Shown here one piece after another: positions 46,652 through 56,758 of a DNA stretch of 64,000 nt. The notes beneath the pieces are model-generated. The model searched no databases. It had not been told where the DNA came from and saw nothing but the letters and a program-made list of their open reading frames with translations. The DNA comes from Dietzia lutea (lineage in GTDB: Bacteria; Actinomycetota; Actinomycetes; Mycobacteriales; Mycobacteriaceae), in NCBI RefSeq assembly GCF_003096075.1, contig NZ_CP015449.1:3093001-3157000 (forward strand), given 5' to 3'. Position 1 is the first letter of the stretch. Every line of letters starts with the position of its first letter. The translations under genes were made by a program, and so were the position numbers.

Positions 46652-47057
46652 GACCGGCCACCTCCTCGTCGGCCGCCGCCAGCAGGCCCGCCGCCCGCGC
46701 CATCCCGTCCGCCGACCGCTCCGTCTCCTCCTCGAGGTCGCGGGCCCGGCGGGCGAGCAGGGCCGCACACTCGGCGAGCGCGCCACCGGTGAGCAGCCCG
46801 CCGGCACCTCCGGCCTGTGCCGCGGCCGCCACCACGGACGCCTCCTCGAGCGCCGCGCTCAGCGACACCGCTCCCTCGGCCAGCTCCCGCCCGGCCTCGC
46901 GGACCCGCGCGGCCTCCGCCGTCACCGCCACCTGCTCGAACGCCAGCACGACCGCCCCCAGCGGCCCCTGCGCCACCGCGGCCGCCGTCTCTCCCGCCGC
47001 CGCGGCCGCCGTGTTCCCCACGGCCGCAGCGGCCGCTCCCCCGTCCTGCCCCGCCAT
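46629..47057 (-). CDS. Small Ala-rich helical protein, partner of DUF1023 hydrolase
   Basis: A 142-aa protein made of Ala/Glu/Val-rich helices with no signal or membrane segment and no WxG motif. It resembles ESX-like or PE-like helical hairpin proteins in composition only. ATG 47057 has GGAG 7 nt upstream. Its stop lies inside the start of the DUF1023 gene, so both are translated together. Confidence 0.65.
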   Translation of the reverse strand: MAGQDGGAAAAAVGNTAAAAAGETAAAVAQGPLGAVVLAFEQVAVTAEAARVREAGRELAEGAVSLSAALEEASVVAAAAQAGGAGGLLTGGALAECAALLARRARDLEEETERSADGMARAAGLLAAADEEVAGRVAGAGP

Positions 47058-47186
47058 CGACCCCGCTCCCCTCCGGCCCGGCACTCCGCGCCGCTCGTCA
47101 GGTCACGCTAGGGGTCCGCACCGACAAGAAGCCCTCGCCGACGGGTACCTGTGGACGGGGTCGACGACCATCCACAGGGGCACAAC

Positions 47187-47753
47187 TCAGTCCAGATCGG
47201 GCTGCGCGGCATACCGTCCGCCGATGAACATCCGGGCCATCACCGCCCCGATCGCCACGAGGAAGACCACCAGCGCGACCGGGAGGATCCATGTCGGCAT
47301 CGCGTCGCCGCCGGACCGCGCGGCGAGCACGATGCCCACCTGCCCGGCCACCAGCAGGAGCAGTGTGACCGTCGTGATCAGCCACAGGTCCTCTCGCATC
47401 AGCCGCTCGAACCGTCGCAGCCTCGGGCCGGTGGCCGTCCACCACTGCTTGTTGGGCGCGTTGATCTGGCCCGGGGCCCACAGCACCAGCCGGGACAGCA
47501 CCGGCATCGGCAGCACGACGAGCAATGGGATCAGCGCGGAGAACGCGAGGGCCCCGTTCCGGCTGGACCAGCCGTCGGCCCGCCCGTCGGCGGCGAAATG
47601 CGTCGGCACCCGCTCGGGCAGGACGGCCACCTGCCAGGCCAGCACACCCAGCCACAGCAGGACCACACCCCCGGCCAGCACGAGAATCCACGGGGCCGTC
47701 GGCTCGGCGGGCAGATCGCGTGCGTCGTCTGCCGCGGACCTCGTCGTCGTCAT
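47187..47753 (-). CDS. DUF1648-domain membrane protein
   Basis: A 188-aa protein with about four transmembrane helices. The stretch LPERVPTHFAADGRADGW is the DUF1648 signature, found in SdpI-like and related regulators of membrane stress. It follows purT by 17 nt on the same strand. Function unknown. Confidence 0.8.
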   Translation of the reverse strand: MTTTRSAADDARDLPAEPTAPWILVLAGGVVLLWLGVLAWQVAVLPERVPTHFAADGRADGWSSRNGALAFSALIPLLVVLPMPVLSRLVLWAPGQINAPNKQWWTATGPRLRRFERLMREDLWLITTVTLLLLVAGQVGIVLAARSGGDAMPTWILPVALVVFLVAIGAVMARMFIGGRYAAQPDLD

Positions 47754-47770
47754 ACTCCCGACCTCCCCAC

Positions 47771-49036
47771 CTACACCACGACCCGCACCCGCGCGGCCGC
47801 CTCGCGCGCCCGCTCCCGGGCGCCGTCCACGTCCTCGGCGGTCGCCACCGCCACGCCCATGCGGCGGTACTCGCTGGCCGACGGCTTGCCGAACAACCGC
47901 ACGTCGGCCTCCGGTACCGCCAGCGCCCGCGCCACGCCCTCGAAGCCGACCGCCTCGACGCTCCCCTCGCCGATCTCCGCCCCGCCGTAGATCACCGCCG
48001 ACGCGCCCGGACTGGCCATCGTCGTGACGACCGGCAGGCCGAGCACCGCGCGCGCGTGCATCTCGAACTCACTGAGGACCTGACTGCGCAGCGTCACCAG
48101 GCCCGTGTCGTGGGGGCGGGGGCTGACCTCCGAGAAATAGACGTCGACGCCGTTGACGAACAGCTCCACGCCGAACACCCCGACGCCGCCGAGCGCACCG
48201 GTGATCCGCGCGGCCACCGACCGGGCGGAGTCGTAGGCGTCCTGCGTCATGGGCTGCGGCTGCCACGACTCGACGTAGTCGCCGCGCTCCTGCCGATGAC
48301 CGATCGGCTCGCAGAAGCCGGTCAGGATCCGCCCGGTCTCGGGGTCGACGCTGCGGACGGTGAGGAGCGTGATCTCGTACTCGAAGTCGACGAACGACTC
48401 GACGATCACCCGCGCCCCCGCGACGCGGGCGCCGGTCTGCGCCGCGCTCCACGCCGCCTCCACGTCCTCGGGACCGTGGAGGGTGGACTGGCCTTTACCC
48501 GACGACGACATCGTGGGCTTGACCAGGCAGGGGAAGCCGATCGCGGAGCACGCGTCCCGCAGTTCCCCGACGGACGAGGCGAAGGCGTACCCGCTGGTCG
48601 GCAGGCCCAGCTCCTCCGCGGCGAGGCGGCGGATGCCCTCACGGTCCATGGTCAGCCGGGCGGCCCGCGCGGTGGGCACGACGCGGGCGAGCCCCTCCTG
48701 CTCGATCTCCTCGAGCGCGGAGGTGGCGATGGCCTCGATCTCGGGGAGGATCACGTGCGGCTTCTCGAGGTCGACGACCCGGCGCACCTCGTCGGCGTCG
48801 GTCATGTCGATGGCGTGGCTCCGGTGCGCGACCTGGTGGGCGGGCGCGCCGTCGTAGCGGTCCACGGCGATCACCTCCACGCCGAACCGCTGCAGGGCGA
48901 TCGTCACCTCTTTGCCCAGTTCGCCCGAGCCGAGCAGCATGACCCGGGTCGCGCCCGGCGAGCCCGGCGTGCCGATGCGGTCCACGGCGGGCGGGGCGAG
49001 GGGATCGTGCGCTGACGGGACGGGCGCTTCGGTCAT
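47771..49036 (-). CDS. purT: Formate-dependent phosphoribosylglycinamide formyltransferase PurT
   Basis: A 421-aa ATP-grasp enzyme that formylates GAR with formate in purine synthesis. It has [74 protein letters not shown] and [20 protein letters not shown] 49036 is chosen; GTG 49045 is in frame and nearby. The position matches purT (Rv0389) near the rhodanese and metZ. Confidence 0.93.
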   Translation of the reverse strand: MTEAPVPSAHDPLAPPAVDRIGTPGSPGATRVMLLGSGELGKEVTIALQRFGVEVIAVDRYDGAPAHQVAHRSHAIDMTDADEVRRVVDLEKPHVILPEIEAIATSALEEIEQEGLARVVPTARAARLTMDREGIRRLAAEELGLPTSGYAFASSVGELRDACSAIGFPCLVKPTMSSSGKGQSTLHGPEDVEAAWSAAQTGARVAGARVIVESFVDFEYEITLLTVRSVDPETGRILTGFCEPIGHRQERGDYVESWQPQPMTQDAYDSARSVAARITGALGGVGVFGVELFVNGVDVYFSEVSPRPHDTGLVTLRSQVLSEFEMHARAVLGLPVVTTMASPGASAVIYGGAEIGEGSVEAVGFEGVARALAVPEADVRLFGKPSASEYRRMGVAVATAEDVDGARERAREAAARVRVVV

Positions 49037-49126
49037 GGCTCCCACGCTAGTAGACCTGCGAACGACCGCGCCGAGCCCACAAAGCCTCGCCTGGATGAAC
49101 TCTCCCCGAGCCGGTGTGGCGAGCCC

Positions 49127-49149
49127 GGATCAGGCGTGATCCACGGCTC
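49127..49149. promoter_or_regulatory. Inverted repeat in the divergent purT / oxidoreductase promoter region
   Basis: GGATCA (49127-49132) pairs with TGATCC (49137-49142) around GGCG, with GAGCC/GGCTC further out, making a discontinuous hairpin. It lies in the 223-bp gap between divergent genes, so an operator role is plausible. The GntR regulator at the end of the downstream unit is a candidate. Confidence 0.35.
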
Positions 49150-49259
49150 TGAAAAAAGGTGGACCACACCGATAGACCGGGGAGGTCGGCAGGTGACACA
49201 CTCTTCGCCAAGCACCCGCGGCCTGCGGTCCCGGCAGTGCGAGCGGAGGAGGAGCACGG

Positions 49260-50369
49260 ATGCCGTCACACCCGCCGACAATGAACGCGGTGCAGCTCCT
49301 GGGCCACGGCGACCTGGACCAGCTGGTGTACTCGCACGACGTCCCTACCCCGAGTCCGGCCCCGGGGGAGGTGCTGATCGATGTCCACGCCTGCGGGATG
49401 AACAACACCGACGTGTGGGTCCGCCAGGGTGCCTACGGCAGCGACACCGATCCGAAGGCCGTCTCCTCGTGGCGGCGTGGCCGCTCCACGCTCGAGTTCC
49501 CCCGCATCCAGGGCACCGACATCGTCGGCCGGATCGTCGCCGTCGGGGACTCGGTGTCCGAGGATCGCATCGGGCAGAGAGTGTTGGTCGACTTCAGCCT
49601 CTACAACCGACCGGAGAGCGACGAGAGCCTGTCCGACATCGACTACATCGGCCACGGGCGGGACGGCGGTTACGCCGAGTACGTGGCGGTCCCCGCAGTG
49701 AACGCCTACCAGGTCACCACGGACATCGACGACGCCGGCCTGGCCACTTTCTGCTGCGCCTACCTGACCGCGGAACAGATCCTCGACCGGACGCGCCTGA
49801 GCGTGGGCGAACGGATCCTCGTCACCGGTGCCTCCGGAGGAGTGGGCTCGGCCCTGATCCAACTCGCCCGCGTTCGCGGCGCCATCCCCTATGCGGTGAC
49901 CAGCGCCGGAAAGGAAGCAGCCCTCGGCGAGATCGGCGCCGAGGCGGTATTCCTCCGCGACTCGGACGATCTCGTCGGCGAGGTGGAGCGGGGCGTCGAC
50001 GGCCCGATCGACGTGGTGGGCGACCTGGTGGCGGGCCCACTGTTCAACGACCTGCTGAGAATTCTGCGTCCGGAAGGCCGGTACGGGACGGCCGGGGCCA
50101 TCGGCGGGCCGGTCGTGAAGCTCGATCTACGCACCATGTACCTCAAGCAGCTCGAGCTCCACGGTTCCTCGCAGGGTACGAGGACCGCGTTCCGGCGGTT
50201 GGTCGGGTACATCGAGGACGGCCGCATCCGTCCTCTACTGCACCGCACCTTCCGGCTCTCCGAGTTCCACGAGGCGCAGCGCGCCTTCATGAGCAAGACC
50301 TACGTCGGCAACCTGGTCGTGGTCCCCGACCGACACTGGGACACGGTTGGAGCCCCCCATGGATCGTGA
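49260..50369 (+). CDS. MDR-family (zinc-independent) alcohol dehydrogenase/quinone oxidoreductase
   Basis: A 369-aa medium-chain reductase: PGEVLIDVHACGMNNTDVWVRQG, QGTDIVGRIVAVGDSV, the cofactor loop VTGASGGVGSALIQLA and a C-terminal MYLKQLELHGSSQGTR. The cysteines of structural-zinc members are not in place, so it is probably zinc-free and NADP-dependent. GGAGGAG precedes the ATG. The end overlaps the next gene by 11 nt. Confidence 0.85.
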   Translation: MPSHPPTMNAVQLLGHGDLDQLVYSHDVPTPSPAPGEVLIDVHACGMNNTDVWVRQGAYGSDTDPKAVSSWRRGRSTLEFPRIQGTDIVGRIVAVGDSVSEDRIGQRVLVDFSLYNRPESDESLSDIDYIGHGRDGGYAEYVAVPAVNAYQVTTDIDDAGLATFCCAYLTAEQILDRTRLSVGERILVTGASGGVGSALIQLARVRGAIPYAVTSAGKEAALGEIGAEAVFLRDSDDLVGEVERGVDGPIDVVGDLVAGPLFNDLLRILRPEGRYGTAGAIGGPVVKLDLRTMYLKQLELHGSSQGTRTAFRRLVGYIEDGRIRPLLHRTFRLSEFHEAQRAFMSKTYVGNLVVVPDRHWDTVGAPHGS

Positions 50370-51390
50370 ACGTGTCCTAGAGCTGATCGACACCCACAGC
50401 GGCGGCGACGTCAGCCGGATCGTCACCTCCGGCATCGAGCCACTGCCGGGAAAGAACGTGTTGGAGAAGGCTCGCTACCTGGAGAAAGAGGGCGACGGTC
50501 TGCGCCGGTTGCTGCTCTCGGAGCCGTATGGCGACCCGGCGATGTCGGTGAACCTCATCGTGGAGCCCTCTCATCCGGAGGCCGTGGCCGGGTACATCAT
50601 CATGGAGGCGATGGGGTATCCGCTGTACTCGGGCTCCAACACTATCTGCACCGCGACCGCCCTGCTCCAGAGTGGGATGATCCCGGCGACCGAGGGGCTG
50701 CAAGAAATCATCCTGGAGTCCCCGGCGGGGTTGTCCCGCAACACTGCACGAATCGTCGACGGCCGGGTGGAGTCGATCACCACGCGAGGGGAGCCGGCGT
50801 TCGTCGCCGAACGGGGGCTCGCCGTGGAAGTCCCCCACTATGGCCGGGTCGGCTTCGATCTCGTGTGGAGCGGGGCCTACTTCGCGCTGATCCGCGCGGC
50901 CGATCACGGTTTCGAACTCACGGCCGACGAACAATTCGCACTCACCGCGTTCGGCGATTCCTTCGTCCGGGCGGCCCGCCCCGGGCTGAGGCGGGAGCAC
51001 CCCTCGCTCGGCGATGTGGGCCCGCTGCCGTTCGTCCACTTCATGGGCCGCGTACGCACGCTGGGGGCCGGTAGGTTCGAGTCGCCGTCGGCGACGTACG
51101 TCCATCCGGGCGTGATCTGCCGGAGCCCGACCGGGACCGGCACCTCAGCCAGGCTCGCGTTGATGGCCGCGCTGGGTGATGTCGCACCCGGCGACACCTT
51201 GGAGACCATCTCGCCACGCGGGAACCGGTTCCTGGGCACCGCGCTCGTGGAGGGCGTGGTCGGAGACTTCCCTGCCCTGCACACGACCGTCACCGGACGT
51301 GCCCGGTTCCTGGCCCATTCACGGATCACCATCGACCTGGACGACCCCCTGGTGGACGCCTCCGATCTGGAGTATCTGCTCAGCCCCTGA
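50359..51390 (+). CDS. Proline racemase/hydroxyproline epimerase family protein with S/T active site
   Basis: A 343-aa protein of the proline racemase fold. The two catalytic positions are Ser91 (LYSGSNTIC, codon 50629-50631) and Thr258 (CRSPTGTGTS, codon 51130-51132) instead of the Cys/Cys pair of racemases and epimerases. A Thr at the second site is known from trans-3-hydroxy-L-proline dehydratases, so dehydration is more likely than racemisation; the Ser at the first site makes this tentative. ATG 50359 follows GGAG by 6 nt and overlaps the MDR gene. The substrate is unproven. Confidence 0.8.
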   Translation: MDRERVLELIDTHSGGDVSRIVTSGIEPLPGKNVLEKARYLEKEGDGLRRLLLSEPYGDPAMSVNLIVEPSHPEAVAGYIIMEAMGYPLYSGSNTICTATALLQSGMIPATEGLQEIILESPAGLSRNTARIVDGRVESITTRGEPAFVAERGLAVEVPHYGRVGFDLVWSGAYFALIRAADHGFELTADEQFALTAFGDSFVRAARPGLRREHPSLGDVGPLPFVHFMGRVRTLGAGRFESPSATYVHPGVICRSPTGTGTSARLALMAALGDVAPGDTLETISPRGNRFLGTALVEGVVGDFPALHTTVTGRARFLAHSRITIDLDDPLVDASDLEYLLSP

Positions 51391-51492
51391 CCCGTCTCAC
51401 CTCGTAGCCGCCATCCCGGACGCGCCTGTGTCCCTCGCGCGCCGGCCGAGGATATACGGTGTGTTAAACGCCACAAGAAAGGGCATACACCC

Positions 51493-52590
51493 GTGACCAC
51501 TGCCTCCTCCGGCCCCCTGGCCGGTATCCGCGTCGTCGAACTCAACGGCATCGGCCCCGGCCCGCACGCCTGCATGATGCTGGCGGACCTCGGTGCCGAC
51601 GTGGTGACCGTCATGCGCCCCGGTGAGCTGGCCAAGTCCGTCGACGGCTGGGCCCACATCACGCGCCGCGGCCGGACCGTGGTCGAGGCGGACCTCAAGA
51701 GCGACGAGGGCCTGGCGCAGGTCCGCACGCTCATCGGGAAGGCGGACGTGCTGGTCGAGGGCTTCCGCCCGGGCGTCACCGAGCGCATGGGCCTGGGCCC
51801 GGACGAATGCCTCGAGCTCAACCCGCGGCTGGTCTACGCCCGCATGACCGGCTGGGGCCAGCACGGGCCGCTCGCCCACACCGCGGGTCACGACCTCAAC
51901 TACATCTCCCTGACCGGGCATCTCAACGCCATCGGCCGGAAGGGCGAGCGCCCGGTGCCGCCGCTCAACCTCGTCGGCGACTTCGGCGGCGGATCCATGT
52001 TCCTCATCCAGGGGATCCTCGCCGCGATCATCGAGCGCGCCACCTCGGGCAAGGGGCAGGTCATCGACGCCGCCATGACCGATGGCGCCTCCGTGCTCGG
52101 CCAGTTCCAGTGGGCGATGCGGGCGCGGGGCCAGTGGTCCGACGTCGCCGGAACCAACATGCTCGACACGGGCTACCCCTTCTATGACGTCTACGAGTGC
52201 TCGGACGGCAAGTACATGGCCGTGGGCTGCCTCGAGCCCCAGTTCTACGCTGAGTTCGCGCGACTGCTCGGCGTCGACGGCGAGGGCATGCCCGGCCAGT
52301 TCGACATGGACCGCTGGGACGAGCTGCGCGAGCTGATCTCGGGCAAGTTCGCCGAGAAGACCCGTGACGAGTGGGCCGAGGTGTTCTACGGCACCGACGC
52401 CTGCACCACGCCCGTCCTGTCCTATACGGAGGCGTTGGGCCATCCCCACAACTCGGCTCGTGAGACGTTCGTCGAGGTGGCCGGCGATGTGGGACCGGCG
52501 CCCGCGCCGCGTTTCTCCCGTACCCCGGCTGCCGCCGTTCCGGCCGAGCCGCCGCGTGCGGTGACAGCGATCGTCGAGGTCTGGTCCTGA
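51493..52590 (+). CDS. mcr: Alpha-methylacyl-CoA racemase (CaiB/BaiF family III CoA-transferase fold)
   Basis: A 365-aa protein matching alpha-methylacyl-CoA racemase: [46 protein letters not shown] with the catalytic His, and [12 protein letters not shown] with the catalytic Asp. It interconverts 2R and 2S methyl-branched acyl-CoAs for beta-oxidation. The GTG at 51493 has AAAGGG 9 nt upstream, and TACGGT at 51455-51460 may be its own -10. It is followed 2 nt later by the GntR gene. Confidence 0.9.
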   Translation: MTTASSGPLAGIRVVELNGIGPGPHACMMLADLGADVVTVMRPGELAKSVDGWAHITRRGRTVVEADLKSDEGLAQVRTLIGKADVLVEGFRPGVTERMGLGPDECLELNPRLVYARMTGWGQHGPLAHTAGHDLNYISLTGHLNAIGRKGERPVPPLNLVGDFGGGSMFLIQGILAAIIERATSGKGQVIDAAMTDGASVLGQFQWAMRARGQWSDVAGTNMLDTGYPFYDVYECSDGKYMAVGCLEPQFYAEFARLLGVDGEGMPGQFDMDRWDELRELISGKFAEKTRDEWAEVFYGTDACTTPVLSYTEALGHPHNSARETFVEVAGDVGPAPAPRFSRTPAAAVPAEPPRAVTAIVEVWS

Positions 52591-52592
52591 GG

Positions 52593-53039
52593 ATGGGTGA
52601 GGCGGATTCCGGGGCGGGGAGCATCGAGTCCCGCCACACCGGTCGGGTCTCAGCCGCTACCGGCTCCCGCGTGGCCGAGGTGACGCTCGCCGTGGACCCT
52701 GGCTCCGCAGAGCCACCGTTTCGCCAACTCAAGGGCCAGATCGTCGAGGCGGTCACGCGTGGGAGGCTGACGCCGGGCACTCGCATGCCACCCGTGAGAA
52801 AACTGTCGGACGAGGCGGGCGTCTCCACCGCCACTGCGGCCAAGGTCTATCGCGAACTTGAAGAGACTGGCGTGCTCGAGAGCCGGGGGCGTTCGGGCAC
52901 ATTCGTGGCGGCCGGCGACGTCCGTAGGGCCGCCCTGATTAGGGCCGCGGAGGAATTCGTCGCGCTGGCCTCCGCATCCGGAGCGTCCGCCGACGACGCC
53001 TGTCGCGCCGTGCGGGATGCATTCGAGCGGGACGGCTAA
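52593..53039 (+). CDS. GntR-family regulator, YtrA-like
   Basis: A 148-aa regulator with a winged-helix DNA-binding domain (PPFRQLKGQIVEAVTRGRLTPGTRMPPVRKLSDEAGVSTATAAKVYRELEE in outline, residues about 40-95) and a short helical tail, the size of the YtrA subgroup. The start is uncertain: ATG 52593 lacks a spaced ribosome site, and in-frame GTG codons about 30 residues later fit the usual family start better. It lies right after the racemase and may control the 49.2-53 kb unit. Confidence 0.82.
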   Translation: MGEADSGAGSIESRHTGRVSAATGSRVAEVTLAVDPGSAEPPFRQLKGQIVEAVTRGRLTPGTRMPPVRKLSDEAGVSTATAAKVYRELEETGVLESRGRSGTFVAAGDVRRAALIRAAEEFVALASASGASADDACRAVRDAFERDG

Positions 53040-53063
53040 CGCGGCCCACCCCCGATCGACACA

Positions 53064-53104
53064 CGAACGCCCCACCACCGCCAGGTGCGATGGTGGGGCG
53101 TTCG
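53064..53104. terminator. Bidirectional terminator between GntR and secreted-protein genes
   Basis: A perfect 14-bp stem, CGAACGCCCCACCA (53064-53077) with its complement at 53091-53104, encloses a 13-nt loop. It lies between convergent gene ends. Confidence 0.8.
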
Positions 53105-53122
53105 GCGCAGGTCGCTCACCAA

Positions 53123-53635
53123 TCAGCCACCGAGCGAACCCATGCTCAGCGAGCCGAACACCCCACCGGGCTCGTAGGCGAAGGCGCCCTCCTCGCCACA
53201 CTGCGCAGACGCACCCGCGCGGAAGTCAGCTTCCGGGTTGTAGGTCGCGTTACCGGCCCACACCTCGGTGTCGTTCGCGGCGACATCGACAGTTGTGACG
53301 GTGTTCTTACCCTCAAATCCAGCAGCAATGAAGTCGGCCGACACATCAATTGCCTCGCCGATGGTCGTCCCCTCGTTGAAGACGGCCTCGATGTCCGACA
53401 TCACCTCGGCGTCACTGACCGTGATCGTGCAGGTGACCGCCTCTTCGGTGTTGTTGCTGATCGTGCCGCCGACCGCGTCCTCATCACCCGCGACGGTGAG
53501 GACGACTGGGGCGGGATCCGAGGATCCGAGCGAGCCGAGGGACTGTGCCTGGGCGACGCCTGCGCCGCCGAGGACTGCCGCACCACTGAGGGCTGCGGTG
53601 GAGAGAGTTGCACCGATCTTGGTGGAAAGACGCAT
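53123..53635 (-). CDS. Secreted protein of unknown function
   Basis: A 170-aa protein with a clear signal peptide (MRLSTKIGATLSTAALSGAAVLGG, cut near AQAQS). The mature part is acidic and beta-rich and has two cysteines (AVTCTITV, SAQCGEE). GGAGG lies 6 nt before the ATG. The broken gene next to it at 53743-54137 has the same type of signal and acidic, cysteine-bearing mature part, so the two may be distant paralogues. Confidence 0.78.
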   Translation of the reverse strand: MRLSTKIGATLSTAALSGAAVLGGAGVAQAQSLGSLGSSDPAPVVLTVAGDEDAVGGTISNNTEEAVTCTITVSDAEVMSDIEAVFNEGTTIGEAIDVSADFIAAGFEGKNTVTTVDVAANDTEVWAGNATYNPEADFRAGASAQCGEEGAFAYEPGGVFGSLSMGSLGG

Positions 53636-53742
53636 AAGTGTCCTCCTTGCCTTGAATCGCAGTTGGATCTCAACCACTGTGTGCGACGATAACTTCGCAT
53701 GATGCACATCACAAACGCGGGGTGCGGGGCGTAAGTGAAGTC

Positions 53743-54137
53743 TCACTCCACCCTGACAACGTTGACAATCGTCCCAGCGTGCTCGATCGCCCGGCATGAA
53801 CAGTCAGTAAGGTACGGATATCCACCGCCGGCATCGACGAAGAAGTCGTAGTCACCGAAGTCCGGGTTGCCGGTGTCACCGACGACGGCCACCGCGGCGG
53901 GCGCCGAGACGCCGCCGCACGCCAGCGACCGGTCAGTCCTGTTCGTGTACGTCACCGTGACGCCGTCCGACGAGCGCTCCGCTTAGATCGTCGAGGCAGA
54001 CGTGGTCGTGAACGCGTCGGCGGCGACGCTGCCGGTGTCTCCGCCGAACTGGGCGCGGCACCCGCTCCGGCGAGAGCGGTGACTGAGGCGATGGCGGCCG
54101 TTGCGGCGGCTACGCCGACACGAGTAGAGGTACGCAT
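53743..54137 (-). pseudogene. Broken secreted-protein gene (frameshift plus in-frame stop)
   Basis: ATG 54137, with GGAG 8 nt upstream, begins a good signal peptide (MRTSTRVGVAAATAAIASVTALAG). Around 54050-54070 the reading must shift frame to continue as AQFGGDTGSVAADAFTTTSASTI. A TAA at 53983-53985 then stops it, and the same frame resumes as a cysteine-containing domain (VTVTYTNRTDRSLACGG ... VVRVE) to 53743. Two independent lesions point to a pseudogene, though a sequencing error could explain the frameshift. Confidence 0.6.
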
Positions 54138-54191
54138 GAGGGACTCCAGACTCACGGAGGGATGATGGCCGGGTGGCCACCTGAGATCCAC

Positions 54192-54473
54192 CTCACCGCA
54201 TTCCCGACCCGGATGCTGTCGTCCGTTCGTCGGTCATGTGTCGTACGGTCGCACCCTGTCTGGCACCTCGATCCCCACCTGCCACATGCGCCACATCATC
54301 GCCGTGGCGGTTCGTCGAGAAGACAGTTCCGCACACCGCTACTCGAGCGATGCGGGCGGAACCGTCTTCTCGATGAATGCGCCGCCGCGGCCGCCGAGGG
54401 CACCGCCGGGCGAGCCGGGCCGCCGCGCCCCACGCCCACCGCGCCCACCGCGCCGAGCGCACCGCCGCCGGCG
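54192..54473. other. Region after purA with a long hairpin
   Basis: No gene is seen. The arms 54315-54332 and 54356-54373 match at 17 of 18 positions around a 23-nt loop, beginning about 100 nt after the purA stop on the minus strand. The bases between purA and the hairpin are GC-rich with short repeats of GCGCGGTGGGC type. The hairpin may end purA transcripts or be a small mobile palindrome. Confidence 0.6.
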
Positions 54474-55760
<1,287 letters not shown>

Positions 55761-55867
55761 GGTTCGCTTTCACCTCGAAAAGAGTCGTCTACACGGTGAG
55801 GGACGGACACCTTCTCGTGATTCCGCGCACACCAGCACTCCAGATTAGTCGTCTGAGTGCTCTCACC

Positions 55868-56758
55868 CTAGTCGCCGGCCCCCCGCACCCTGCGTAGTCT
55901 CACGGGCGTTCCGGGCAGGAGCTGCGAGATCCGGTCCGCGCTGTGGGAGGTGAGAACGCCGATCACGGGGTAGCCGCCGGTGACGGGGTGGTCGGGGCCG
56001 AACACGACCGGGCAGCCGTCGGCGGGGATCTGGACGGCGCCGCGCACCATGCCCTCGCTGGGGATCTCGCCCCTCGACCGCCGCGGTACGGGCCGGGCGG
56101 GGTCGATGCGCACGCCCACCCGGTCGGCGTGGCCGCTGACGTGGCCGGTCGCCGCGAGGACGTCCCACGCCTCGGGTGGGAAGAGGTCGTCGCGCGGGCC
56201 GGGGATGACGTCGAGGTCGACGGGCTGGCGGGGGTCGGTGCCGCCGACGGCCGCCTGCCATCCGTCCGCCCACGGGCCCACGACCGCGTCGCCGACGTCG
56301 AGGACGTCCCCGACGGTGACGGGCGGCGGGCCGAGCCCGGACAGGGTGTCGCGGGAGCGGCTGCCCAGCACCGGCGGCACGTCGATCCCCCCGCGCACGC
56401 CCACGTAGCTGCGCACCCCGGCGACGGGCCGGCCGATCTCCAGCGTCGACCCGGTGTCCAGGCGGAGGACGTCGCCGGTGGCGGCGGTGCGTCGGGAACC
56501 GTCGGGGGTGACGACGACGACGAGGGCCTCCGCACCCGTGACCGCCACGACCGCGGGGGCGTCCGTGAGGACGGTGAGCCCGCCGAGCAGCACCTCGAGC
56601 ACCGCGGCTGCGGGGTCGGTGCCGACGGCCCGGAGGGCGGTGGCCGCGGCGGCGCGGTCGGCGGCCCCGGAGGCGGTCACCCCGAGGTCGGCGTGTCCGG
56701 GGCGGCCGAGGTCCTGCACGAGAACCGCGGGCCCGGCCCGGAGGACGAGCAGGCTCAT
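55868..56758 (-). CDS. pxpC: 5-oxoprolinase subunit PxpC (biotin-dependent carboxyltransferase fold)
   Basis: A 296-aa KipA/PxpC protein: LVQDLGRPGHADLGVTASGAADR at the N-terminus, SYVGVRGGIDVPPVLGSRSRDTLSGLG in the middle and GGYPVIGVLTSHSADRISQLLPG at the end. With PxpA and PxpB it hydrolyses 5-oxoproline to glutamate with ATP. The start overlaps the pxpB stop (ATGA). The final gene of the operon. Confidence 0.92.
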   Translation of the reverse strand: MSLLVLRAGPAVLVQDLGRPGHADLGVTASGAADRAAAATALRAVGTDPAAAVLEVLLGGLTVLTDAPAVVAVTGAEALVVVVTPDGSRRTAATGDVLRLDTGSTLEIGRPVAGVRSYVGVRGGIDVPPVLGSRSRDTLSGLGPPPVTVGDVLDVGDAVVGPWADGWQAAVGGTDPRQPVDLDVIPGPRDDLFPPEAWDVLAATGHVSGHADRVGVRIDPARPVPRRSRGEIPSEGMVRGAVQIPADGCPVVFGPDHPVTGGYPVIGVLTSHSADRISQLLPGTPVRLRRVRGAGD

